Assembly: GCA_023014365.1 (NCBI GenBank) | Contig: JAEBUN010000001.1 | Location: 372,001 to 436,000 of the forward strand | Direction of reading: 5' to 3' | DNA length: 64,000 bases | Origin: Lepiota brunneoincarnata | Taxonomy: Eukaryota > Basidiomycota > Agaricomycetes > Agaricales > Agaricaceae | In this document: piece by piece, positions 1 through 8,524 of the stretch | Numbering within the stretch: the stretch's first letter is position 1 | How the letters are laid out: each line of letters starts with the position of its first letter | Made by a program: the position numbers and the translations under genes | The notes under the pieces: model-generated | The model's database searches: none | What the model was told of the DNA's origin: nothing | The model's input: only the letters and a program-made list of their open reading frames with translations

Positions 1-199
1 CCGTCCGGGGGTAGGTCTGTGATAAGATCCATCGAGATGTTCGAGAATGGACGGGTAGAACGGGGTCCAGGGATAGGTTGAAGCGGTGGTTTTAGGGGGT
101 GGCGATTGATCTTGTATTGTTGGCAAGCACCACATCCTTTGACAGTAGTTTTTGACAAATGATCGCATCCCGGGCCAGTAGGCGTATTCCTGGAGTTTT
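1..199 (-). pseudogene. Integrase zinc-binding region of Gypsy-1, cut by the window edge
   Basis: Reverse-strand translation gives the start of a gypsy integrase: a YWPGM motif followed by FVKNY and, after a one-base frameshift near position 127, a C-x2-C pair (GCGACQQ) and the NRHP...NISMDLI stretch that leads into the catalytic core. The catalytic Asp/Asp/Glu residues are mostly beyond base 1. The frameshift within the zinc-binding module makes this copy non-functional as written. Confidence 0.75.
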
Positions 200-2519
200 C
201 TAGTTGTTTCTGCGATTCCAGGGTGTCCTGCGGTGGGTGAGTCGTGTACTCTTTGCAGTAAGCAGGCGTCTGAGGTGTAAATCTTGTGGTATAAATAGTT
301 TTCCTTGAACTCGTGGGTGTCCTGAGTCATCTTCTTGGGCGATGTCGGTCTGTTTCTTTTTCTTCCACAGCTCTTTTATTTCCTGTTTAGTATTTTCGTC
401 GATAATATGGATATGTTGTGGCTGTTCTGGGGTGAAGAATTTGTCAGGGAGTGCGACGACCTGTTTGTTGTCTCTTGTCTTGGGTTCATGATCGGGTCGT
501 CTGGAAAGGGCATCTGCTGGTCCATTTTTCTTTCCAGGGATATGTCGGATTTCGATGTCAAATCGTTGCATGTAGGCAATCCATCGGGCTTGTCTTCTGC
601 TGAGGTCTTCAGGTTTTCTCCAGCGGCGAAGGTTGTCGTGATCTGACCATACGATGGTCTTGTGTGATGATCCTTCTATGTGGTGACGCCATTCTTTGAG
701 TGCTCGGATAATGGCGAAGAGTTCCTGTTCGGAGCAATGATAGTTGCGTTCTGCTGGTGAGAATCCTTTCGAGAAGTATGCGACTGGGTGTTTAACTCCA
801 TTGTTGTCGCGTTGAAGTAGGACTGCTCCTGATGCGAATAGTGATGCGTCGCATTCGATTTCAAAGGGTTTGTCTCGGTCGGGGACCATTAATACCGGTT
901 CGCTTTGGAATTTCCTCTTGAGAGTATTGAAGGCGTTCTGGCATTCTTCTGTCCATTCGAATTTCTTGGTTTTGGACATTAGGGCATTGAGAGGTTTTGC
1001 CCATGTGGCGTATTGGTGTATGAATTTTCGTACGTCGCGTGGGGTAGTTGGTGTTGGCCATTCAGCGATGCCTTTGAGCTTTGCTGGGTCCATCGAAACT
1101 GAGTCGGGAGTGATAATAACTCCTAGGATATTCGAGTCGTTGTTCGTTCGAATTCGCATTTCTCGGTTTTGAGGTATAGATCGTTGTTCCTTGAGTATCT
1201 TGAGTACTTCTCTTGTGAGGCGTCGGAAGTTCTTGTTTTGTTTTTGCGTGAATGAGGATGTCGTCCATGTAAACGATTACTCCTCCATTGTCGATGAGTT
1301 TTCAGAATAATGAGTCCATCATGGTTTGGAATGTTGCTGGGGAGTTACACATTCCAAAGAACATGAACCGTGGGTTCGAATAATCCTCGGGGTGTCCTGA
1401 AGGCTCCTTTCCATTCATCTCCTTTGCGTATGCGGATGTTGTTGTATCCTGCTCGTATGTCGAGTTTGGTAAAGTATTTTGATCCTCGGAGTTTGTCGAG
1501 AATATGAGAGATGAGGGGGAGGTTGTATGCATTTTTGACGGTATGCTTGTTGAGGTACCTGTAGTCTTGACAGGGGCGTAGTTTTCCGTCTTTCTTTCCT
1601 ACGAAGAAGAAGGGTGATGCCATTGGCAATTCGGATGGTTGAATGTATCCCTTTTGAAGGTTTTCTTCTAGGAACGTGTCGAGCTCCTTTTCTTCATTGA
1701 GGGAGAGTCGGTAGGACTTCATGGCAATTGGTTTGAATGATTCCTTGAGTTCAATTTTGTGATCCCATGGTCGTTGTGGGGGGAATCGTTTGGCTTGTTT
1801 CTTGCTAAACACTGGGAGGTATTCGTGGAATTCCGTGGGTACGACTTTTCTTGGGTCGTCGTTTTTCTTTTCTCCGTGTTGTACGGCGAGGAATTGTGAT
1901 GCGGAGGCTTTGAAGTTGATTTCTTCGAAGCTTGTGGGCTCTAGTGTGGAGATGTGGTTGAGTTGGTCGTTGTAGATCCAATCGGGTTCCATGGATTGGA
2001 TGAGTTCTCGGAATATAGTGTTGTCCCAACGTTCGTTTCTCCAGCGTAGTTGTTTGGCATCCCAGTCGATGTCTGGGTTGTGTTCTGCAAGCCAAGGGAA
2101 TCCAAGGATGAGTCTTGGGCTTCCGAGGGAGACTACTTTTGGTTTGATCTCCATATTCTTTCCGTTAACCGTTAGGTTGAGGGTCGTGTAGTGGGTGGCT
2201 GTTCCATTTTCGTTAACAGATCCATCGGCATTTCGTACTTCGATGGGTCGATCGAGGGGTGTTGTTTTGAATGAATGTTGTTTGACCATTCCGGGGTCAA
2301 TGAAGTTTCCTGCTGCTCCTGAGTCGAGTAGGGCGAGTAGTTCCACGCTTTCGGGTCCTTCCTTAGTGAACTTGTGTTTTCGGATTTGACAGGGTAGATG
2401 TATTACGCGTGCTGACGATTCCTGTAACTTTACAACATTAATATCATTTTGTGAATAGGAAAGGGAAGGAGGTCTTTGTGGAGGGCTAGACGTGGTGGCT
2501 AGTCTCCTTAGGCAAAATC
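200..2519 (-). pseudogene. pol: Gypsy-1 pol: protease, reverse transcriptase, RNase H (frameshifted)
   Basis: The frame opens at the gag/pol junction near 2519, in the -1 frame relative to gag, and stays open to about 1345. It contains a retropepsin site (LLDSGAAGNFID near 2340-2305) and the RT fingers and palm (GKKDGKLRPCQDYRYLN, YFTKLDIRAGYNN). The frame then breaks: MFFGMCNSP and the catalytic YMDD box (VYMDDILIH, near 1270) lie in another frame after a shift around 1375 and a TGA near 1303, and a further shift near 1170 restores the connection and RNase H frame (200-1159). The RNase H section has FEIECDASLFASGAV, the E of SEQELFAI and DALSRRP. At least three frame breaks make it a pseudogene. 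Confidence 0.85.
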
Positions 2520-3632
2520 CTTAACCAGAGGGGCATCTGGGTGGTTGGATTCATTTGCAAAATGTTCGTAGATGTCCTCGACTTCTTCGTCGGTTGCATC
2601 TTCTAGTATGTTGTATAGCGAGTTCTTTTTCCTGTAGCTTGCTTGTCTTCTTCTGGATATCGCATTTGACCGGTTTCTGGCATCCAAATTGCGGGGTAAT
2701 TCGGATCGGCAATATATTGTCTTCTTGGTGGGGCATTCGCGGGCGAAGTGTCCAGTCTTGCGGCAGTTGAAGCATCTCTTTTCTTTGAGATCCTTTCTTT
2801 GGGCGTCCGTGAGGATTGCATTGAGGGCTTTGCGGGTGCGTTCTTGTACCAACTGGTGGAGTCTGTCTTCTTCGGTCTCCTCGTCTTCATCAGCTTCCTC
2901 GGCGAGTAGATCTGGCTCGTCCTCAAAGTCGAGGTTGTAGACTGCTTCGGCGAGTTGGTCAATATCCATTGCGTTAGGGTCTGTTGCTTGATAGGGCAGT
3001 GGGACACGGCGCGTAAAAGCATTTCTTTTCCCTTTAAATGGGCGAGTGCGCGAAGTCGTTGGAAACGAGGGAGTTCCTCGAGTTTGCATATAGTCGCGTT
3101 GAGTTTGTAGTATTTGATATGCTGTTCGAGCTTGCTTGAACCAGTCGCTGAGTTTGTTTCCTGGATTGAGGCTAATTGTCTTGATTGCGACGGGGCGATC
3201 CAGCCCGTTCTTGAAATAGTTGACCGCCGCCACTCCATCTCCAAGGTCGGCCTGATAGGCAAGTATCTGGAACTGGGATATGTAATCGTCGATATATCGT
3301 CCATTCTGTTTGAGGTGGTGGATTCTGTCCATTGCGTCGGCAGGGACATTGTTTGGGGCGAAGGATGTATCGAGTCCTTCGAGAAATTTCTTCCATGTCG
3401 GAAGGGTCTGGCTTCCATCAAGTTCTTTGTTTGATTCCAAGAATGCTCCTCTCCATGTTGCGGCGGGGCCGGTGGACATGTATGAAAGGGCGAATTGTAT
3501 CTTGGTCTTGTCATCGGAAAAGGCTCCTGGCTTTGCATCGATGTATAGTTGTACTGCATCCTTCCAGAGGCGGAAGTAGTCGGTCTCTCCATTAAAGGTT
3601 GGGGGTGTGTTGATTTTTGCGGAGGAGGCCAT
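2508..3632 (-). CDS. gag: Gypsy-1 Gag with CCHC zinc knuckle
   Basis: The protein has at least 374 residues from the ATG at 3632. It begins with the retrotransposon Gag core (INTPPTFNGETDYF), has the gag interface around YIDDYISQFQ, an acidic stretch (DEDEETEEDR), and one CCHC zinc knuckle, CFNCRKTGHFAREC, near 2770-2730. Gag forms the particle that packages the element RNA. The ATG at 3632 is only the latest possible start: the same frame continues open upstream to at least 3840 through Ser/Pro/Thr-rich sequence, so the true N-terminus is longer. The frame is intact to the TAA at 2510-2508, unlike pol. The family assignment is secure from motif order; the start is uncertain. Confidence 0.8.
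   Translation of the reverse strand: MASSAKINTPPTFNGETDYFRLWKDAVQLYIDAKPGAFSDDKTKIQFALSYMSTGPAATWRGAFLESNKELDGSQTLPTWKKFLEGLDTSFAPNNVPADAMDRIHHLKQNGRYIDDYISQFQILAYQADLGDGVAAVNYFKNGLDRPVAIKTISLNPGNKLSDWFKQARTAYQILQTQRDYMQTRGTPSFPTTSRTRPFKGKRNAFTRRVPLPYQATDPNAMDIDQLAEAVYNLDFEDEPDLLAEEADEDEETEEDRLHQLVQERTRKALNAILTDAQRKDLKEKRCFNCRKTGHFARECPTKKTIYCRSELPRNLDARNRSNAISRRRQASYRKKNSLYNILEDATDEEVEDIYEHFANESNHPDAPLVKDFA
2514..2520 (-). promoter_or_regulatory. Candidate -1 ribosomal frameshift heptamer at the gag/pol junction
   Basis: On the minus strand, gag ends AAG GAT TTT GCC TAA, and pol is open in the -1 frame through this point (GGA TTT TGC CTA). The heptamer G GAT TTT fits a slippery type known from some retroviral pro/pol junctions. 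The same heptamer stands immediately before the gag stop of Gypsy-2 (50533-50539), again with pol in -1. Whether it works in this fungus is inference. Confidence 0.5.
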
Positions 3633-4545
3633 ATTGTTAATGTCAGAGGTTGTGGATTCCTCATCGGAAGTGTGAATAGACCCGGTAGTGGGGCTAACTT
3701 CGGATGGTTCGGATTGTACAGGGGAACTGGATCGAGGCAGTGAGTGTACCGGTGATCCAAGTGGTGATGTGAGGGGTGAGAATGTTCTTGGGGGTTTCTG
3801 TTGCGAAGTGTTGTTGCTAGTTCTTGTACTTGTTGAGGGTTGAGGACCGGAGGATGGGGTAGATGTTCTATGAATTGGCTCCCCGAGCTTTGAGCGGGTA
3901 GAGGTGGCAGTTCTTTCAGGTGGTGGTTGTTTAGGTAGGGATTGAAGAACTGATGCTGGGGGTGCTGGGTATCCTGGGTCTTCTGTTCGACGTTGAACTC
4001 TCTCGATAGGTTGTGTAGGGTACGGTGCGGAACCAGAGGGTGAACGAGTGAGGGGTATAGGTTTTGTTTTCTTTTTAGGGTCCGTGGTGGAGGGGGTGTG
4101 AAGTCGGGTTCGGAGTCGGTTGTCGACCAGTCAGAACTGTTGGATTCTTCGTAGTCGGTGGCAAGGGGGTCGTTTCGGTTTGTAGACAGGGTGAAGAGGG
4201 AAGAAGTCGAAGGTGAAGGTGAGGGTGAATAAACAATGCTTGCGGGTGCGTTATCCCAATCGACGCTTGAAGGTGCGGATGACCTGTATACAACGCTTAC
4301 AGGTGCGTTATCCCAATCAACACTTAAAGGTGTGGATGACCTATCAACGCTTTCGGTGCGTCTGACCAAGGGTGCAGAGGGTATGGTGGCCTGCTCTATG
4401 GGGGTGTATCACCGGACAGCAACAAGGCGTGTCGTCAGATACGGTTGGCACTCGGATAGCGATAAAGCGTATCGTCTGCCGGTGTGGAAGGGTAGCGACA
4501 AGGCGTACCGATACCACGGGGTGTACGATGGAGGTTGTCCAAAGG
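3633..4545 (-). other. Gypsy-1 leader and low-complexity N-terminal gag sequence
   Basis: Between the primer-binding site and the gag ATG there are two overlapping open frames on the minus strand. One, in frame with gag, is Ser/Thr/Pro-rich (for example RTFSPLTSPLGSPVHSLPR) and open from 3840 into gag. The other is open from 4369 and contains a twice-repeated SVDWDNAP motif near its start. A disordered Gag N-terminus is usual in fungal gypsy elements, so part of this stretch is probably translated, with a frameshift or small intron joining the two frames. Between 4240 and 4540 there are imperfect 45-60 bp direct repeats built on 'gcgttatcccaatc' and 'gcgataaagcgtatcg'. Confidence 0.45.
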
Positions 4546-4557
4546 AAGCTTTAATCT
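4546..4557 (-). promoter_or_regulatory. Gypsy-1 primer-binding site, self-priming type
   Basis: Two bases inside the LTR, the minus strand reads AGATTAAAGCTT. This is perfectly complementary (12 of 12) to AAGCTTTAATCT inside the LTR at 4740-4729, which begins about 35 bp downstream of the TATA box (4775-4769), where the transcript should start. No tRNA 3' end match (no TGG start) is seen. This is the arrangement used by Tf1/sushi elements, whose RNA 5' end primes reverse transcription. Confidence 0.7.
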
Positions 4558-4559
4558 AA

Positions 4560-5257
4560 TGTTATGATCCGTGCTCCTTCTGTATCCGAGGATAACTGGA
4601 GACGGCCTTCAATCACTCTACAAGGTGTCCGAGACGGTTGGCCTTATAGAGCTTAGTGGATCGCGCTCAATGAGATAACGAGGGAAGACGCCAAGTTAAG
4701 GCAGAGAGGTAAACGACCGCTGTTAACAAGATTAAAGCTTGAGGCTTTAATCTCTACTTGTACAGACCTTATATACCTATGAGGTGCTATATACTCGTTA
4801 TAGGTTACTTGGCTGTTCTACTGGTCGTGCGCAGTCCTGACCATGATGCACATCCTGGCTGATGGCATCCTAGTGTTATTTATATTACAATGAGTCAGTA
4901 CTCTTGCTACTGCTGTGCGATGTTCCATCGCTTTCCTCTGACTCGTAATCTTCTTCTCCCAATTGTATCTCCATGGAGTCCTCTCCGTTCTCGCTCTCCA
5001 TTCTCTCAGTGCTTCCATCCGTATCGGAGGTTGGGTCGGTTGATCCATGGTTATCTTCCTCGTCCTCGGGGTATTCCAATATATCCTCCAAGGTTATCTC
5101 CATTCCTGCTTCTCTCGCCAGGTCCTGCATGGCGGTGTAATATTCCCCTTCCTCGTCTTCGTATTCTCGTGCCCGTAATTGGTCTGTAGTCTCCTGTACC
5201 CATCTTGTAAAGTCGAACAATAGTTCTTGTTCCTCCCGGTCTGGACTGTTCATAACA
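4560..5257 (-). repeat. Gypsy-1 5' LTR (698 bp, TGTTATGA...TCATAACA)
   Basis: The LTR is delimited by the short inverted termini TGTTATGA and TCATAACA and is identical in length to the inverted copy at 7062-7759, base 5257 corresponding to 7062. On the minus strand it contains, in order, an open frame of about 120 codons for an acidic protein (5251-4885), a TATA box (4775-4769) and a hairpin AGATTAAAGC...GCTTTAATCT whose right arm is the self-priming sequence. The flanking 5 bases outside (cgaac on +) belong to element X; the partner target duplication lies outside the window. Confidence 0.9.
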
Positions 5258-6365
5258 CGAACAGCCGTTGAAGTTATCTTAGCCGTACGGTGCAACAGTG
5301 AAAGGACAATCCCTGTCAATTCAAAGTGTGGGGTCTCTAGACTCTGGTCTCTGGTCTCTGAACTCTGTTCTCTGTCTCTGTCTCTGTCTCTAGCACTCTG
5401 GAACTCTAAACTCTGAACTCTGGTCTCTGTCTCTGTCTCTGGGTTGGTTGACGACCGAAGAAATCACACTTAACGACGCACACTAAATAGTCCTCTGAAA
5501 CCGTTCTTGATCACGGCTCGCAGACTTACGTGTGGAAGCGGGGGTGAGACCTCTTCCTTCTCCACGAACAAGTGCGATCGTATTTATATTGTTTAGATAC
5601 ATGCGAGAGATAGTAAATATGAAATAGAAAACAATAAGCTTAATTGTTACAGGTACTGCAGAATATTTGGAAGGTTCAGCAGCATTTCTACCTTGCCCTG
5701 GGTTATGGGTTTTTCTCTGATTGACGAATGGCAATCCAGCCAGACATGTTCCGTGCTCATCTGCATTATTCTGCGTCCACGCGAGTGTGTTAAACCTCCA
5801 GATCAATTATGATCAGAATGTATGGTGTATGTACAATCCCTTGATCCATTGTAATTAATCTCAGTCAGGCAGTATGCCGAGGTGCCAGGACCCACAAAGC
5901 ACTCATTAATTATGAGTCTTTGATATGTCTAGGGTTTTGGGCATTGGGTGTTGCCTCCCAAACGTTGGATGTTCCGTTCCATGGTCCGGTCATCATTATT
6001 GGGCTTGCTATGGGCGTAATACCCCTGCGACAGCCGCTATGTACATTCTTTAGGTTCCAAAAAATCCGAGTTCATCAGAAAACTGCTTGTAAGGTCCCTT
6101 GATGCAACCGGAGTATACTTGATAGGCTATGTAAAGTCCGGAATCCCTCCAGAGAGCGTTCTGATAGCTTGGTTCACTAAGCTTAGTGATAATGAGCTGG
6201 TTTGAACACTTCCGAGGCTTGAATATCCTCAGTTCAGTCGAACTGGCTACTACGGGACATAGTACCAATCCTCTATAGGGTTTTTTAATGATATAGCCAA
6301 TGATTCTATGTAGAGAATCGTTCCGGAGTATGGAATTCATGTATAGGCGTGAAATTGGCGTATCA
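5258..6365 (-). mobile_element. Element X, copy 1 (unclassified, truncated by Gypsy-1)
   Basis: This 1.1-kb stretch is the reverse complement of 27082-28197 in the intact copy 2. Its outer end reads (minus strand) TGATACGCC and is preceded by CCAG, just as in copy 2. It was inserted in a copia reverse transcriptase/RNase H gene at 6366 and later cut by Gypsy-1 at 5258. It has no recognisable coding region. Compared with copy 2 it retains many CpG dinucleotides that are TpG or CpA in copy 2. The TG start (copy 2 ends CA) suggests a solo LTR of an unknown family, but a non-autonomous DNA element is not excluded. Confidence 0.75.
5338..5445 (-). repeat. Microsatellite-like (agagac)n tract within element X
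   Basis: About 110 bp consists of repeated CTCTGT/CTCTGG/CTCTGA hexamers on the plus strand. The same tract (agagacagagac type) is at 28017-28118 in copy 2, so it belongs to the element rather than having arisen locally; the repeat number differs slightly between the copies. Confidence 0.8.
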
Positions 6366-7810
6366 CTGGCCCATGGACCCATCCATCTGGCTCACAAGCA
6401 ACCAGTGTCCCAAGACTACAACTGAGATCACATGGATGGCCAATGTCCCCTATCACAAAGCTGTTGGTATGCTTATGTACATGGCTCTTGGCACTCACCC
6501 AGACATTGCTTATGCTGTGCAACTTCTCTCACACTTCTCACACAACCCTGGAGAGGCCCACTGGGAGGCCATAAAATGGGTTTTTCATTACCTTAAAACC
6601 ACTCACAACCTCTGGCTCACTTATGGTGGCACCAGAAACCTCCTCAAAGGATACACTGATGCTGATGGATCTATGGCTGAAGATCGCCAAGCAACCTCCA
6701 GGTTTGCTTTCCTAGTCAACAGAGGTGTTGTCTCATGGAGTGCAAAGAAACAGGAGCTGGTTACTGTATCCACAACAGAATCTGAGTACATCATTGCTAC
6801 CCATGCTGCTAAGGAAGCCCTCTGGCTTTGGTCCTTTGTCTCAGAAGTCTTCTCTCCCACCACGGCACCCACCACCCTCTTCTCTGATAGCCAATCTGCC
6901 ATCATGCTCACTCAAGACCACCAGTTTCATGCCTGGACCAAACACATCAACATCAGATACTATTTTATCCACTGGACAATTGAAGAGGGGAAAATTTGGC
7001 TCATTTATTGCCCCACAGATGATATGGTTGCCGATATATTCATGAAGGCACTCCCCTCCCCTGTTATGAACAGTCCAGACCGGGAGGAACAAGAACTACT
7101 GTTTGACTTTACAAGATGGGTACAGGAGACTACAGACCAACTACGGGCACAAGAATACGAAGACGAGGAAGGGGAATATTACACCGCCATGCAGGACCTG
7201 GCGAGAGAAGCAGGAATGGAGATAATCTTGGAGGATATATTGGAATACCCCGAGGACGAGGAAGATAACCATGGATCAACCGACCCAACCTCCGATACGG
7301 ATGGAAGCACCGAGAGAATGGAGAGCGAGAACGGAGAGGATTCCATGGAGATACAATCGGGAGAAGAAGATTATGAGTCAGAGGAAAGCGATGGAACATC
7401 GCACAGCAGTAGCGAGAGTACTGACTCATTGTAATATAAATAACGCTAGGATGCCATCAGCCAGGATGTGCATCATGGTCAGGACTGCGCACGACCAGTA
7501 GAACAGCCAAGTAACCTATAACGAGTATATAGCACCTCATAGGTATATAAGGCCTGTACAAGTAGAGATTAAAGCCTTAAGCTTTAATCTTGTTAACAGC
7601 GGTCGTTTACCTCTCTGCCTTAACTTGGCGTCTTCCCTCGTTATCTCATTGAGCGCGATCCACTAAGCTCTATAAGGCCAACCGTCTCGGACACCTTGTA
7701 GAGTGATTGAAGGCCGTCTCCAGTTATCTTCGGATACAGAAGGAGCACGGATCATAACATCCCCCAAAGTCAAGCATTTCGTGCATGCTCTCGGTCTCAG
7801 CACGGTTTGA
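6366..7810 (+). pseudogene. pol: Copia-1 reverse transcriptase C-terminus and RNase H, split by a solo LTR
   Basis: The frame 6366-7061 encodes the end of the copia RT and RNase H: YHKAVGMLMYMALGTHPDIA, the LLKGYTDADG site with its Asp pair, SWSAKKQELVTVSTTESEYI with the catalytic Glu, and FSDSQSAIML with another Asp, then HINIRYYFIHW. The gene stops at LPSP where the solo LTR enters (7062). Directly after that LTR and its 5-bp duplication (7760-7764) the original frame resumes with KVKHFVHALGLSTV and TGA at 7808-7810, the usual copia C-terminus. An uninterrupted frame also runs from an ATG in element X (6349) through this RNase H and on into the LTR to 7434, giving a chimeric 361-codon ORF. 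Confidence 0.85.
7062..7759 (+). mobile_element. Solo LTR of the Gypsy-1 family (698 bp)
   Basis: The LTR is bounded by TGTTATGA and TCATAACA and flanked by a perfect 5-bp target duplication TCCCC (7057-7061 and 7760-7764). It has no internal retrotransposon sequence, so it is a solo LTR left by LTR-LTR recombination. It carries the same acidic open frame as the LTR at 4560-5257 (7067-7434), a TATA box (7544-7550) and the AAGCTTTAATCT self-priming sequence (7579-7590). It shows scattered single-base differences from the 4560-5257 copy and no length change. Confidence 0.95.
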
Positions 7811-7817
7811 GAGGGAG

Positions 7818-8080
7818 TGTTGGAGCACACAAACATGTCCTTGAGACCATGGGACTCAACATGAGGGTTAAGACTTGACAGCAATACAACCCTGCAGTCT
7901 CAGCCCTCCTTGCTCACCATGTAGATACACTCCAGCCATGCTATCACTCTCTCGGACATGAACATTCAACTACATAGGATACTATGTAACCTAGACCTTT
8001 TGTTTAAGACAACTTCCCTCAGTTCTTGTCATAAACAAGTGCTGAGGTGAGCTCCATAAATTATCCCACTCGTTCCTACA
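7818..8080 (+). repeat. Probable Copia-1 3' LTR
   Basis: Sequence begins TGTTGGAG immediately after a polypurine tract and eight bases after the copia stop codon. A plausible end is the CGTTCCTACA at 8071-8080, giving TG...CA ends and about 263 bp. There is no second copy in the window to confirm the right border. Confidence 0.5.
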
Positions 8081-8159
8081 GATGTTAATGCTACATAGTT
8101 TTTAATATTTCTTACAGGTACTTAATATATACAGTTCTCATTGTTAATGAGTGCTGAGT

Positions 8160-8522
8160 TTTTAATCTTTCTTACAGACATGTCATGGCTTGCACTCTCC
8201 TGTACATGCTGAATCACCTGCATGGTTGAATGACATAAAGTTGGAAGCCCTCTAAGGCAGGAATGTCCTTATACTATGATAATATGGTTCTGCTCCAGGA
8301 AGATCACAGCAACCTCATTTGGTTCCCAACCAATTGAAACATAGTTTGCAACCGAGATAGCATCTGGGTCTTGGTATTCATCCTAGATAAATACAAGCAC
8401 ATCAGAAATGGTAAAGCGGGGAATGAGCAGCACAATGGCTGACAGAAGAGATTACTTGGAGATAATCATTGGTCCAAACAACTGATTGTCTGATCCAAAG
8501 ATAATGACATGCAGACTATACA
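8160..8522 (-). pseudogene. 3' remnant of a NACHT gene
   Basis: This stretch is alignable by eye with the 3' ends of two NACHT copies in the window (13920-14260 and 25220-25560): shared blocks include 'ggaagatcacagcaacc' and 'ttacttggagata'. Those blocks correspond to the small C-terminal exons and 3' flank described under the NACHT gene at 25332-28757. Nothing remains of an open frame. It is cut on the right by a Tc1 element with a TA target site. Confidence 0.5.
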
Positions 8523-8524
8523 TA

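Larger units (their letters stand above)
1..5257 (-). mobile_element. Gypsy-1: Ty3/gypsy LTR retrotransposon, left part outside the window
   Basis: Read on the minus strand, the element runs LTR (4560-5257), primer-binding site, leader, gag, then protease, reverse transcriptase, RNase H and the start of integrase, and leaves the window at base 1. This is the Ty3/gypsy order. The retained LTR is 698 bp, the same length as the solo LTR of the same family at 7062-7759. The element inserted into element X, because X sequence resumes exactly at 5258. The pol region carries several frameshifts, so this copy is not autonomous. The self-priming signals and the similarity of its gag/pol junction to Gypsy-2 suggest a Tf1/sushi-type chromovirus, but its chromodomain would lie outside the window. 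Confidence 0.9.
6366..8080 (+). mobile_element. Copia-1: 3' remnant of a Ty1/copia element
   Basis: Only the 3' part of the element is present: the end of reverse transcriptase, RNase H, a polypurine tract (GAGAGGGAG, 7809-7817) and a probable 3' LTR. The 5' side is replaced by element X, and a solo LTR of the Gypsy-1 family splits the last codons. The rest of the element would be expected left of the window, beyond Gypsy-1, because X and Gypsy-1 are insertions. Confidence 0.8.

Noticed and set aside
2603..4369. 588-codon minus-strand ORF overlapping gag
   Set aside because: Over most of its length it is the shadow of gag in another frame; only the first 150-200 codons, upstream of gag, may be real low-complexity Gag N-terminus.
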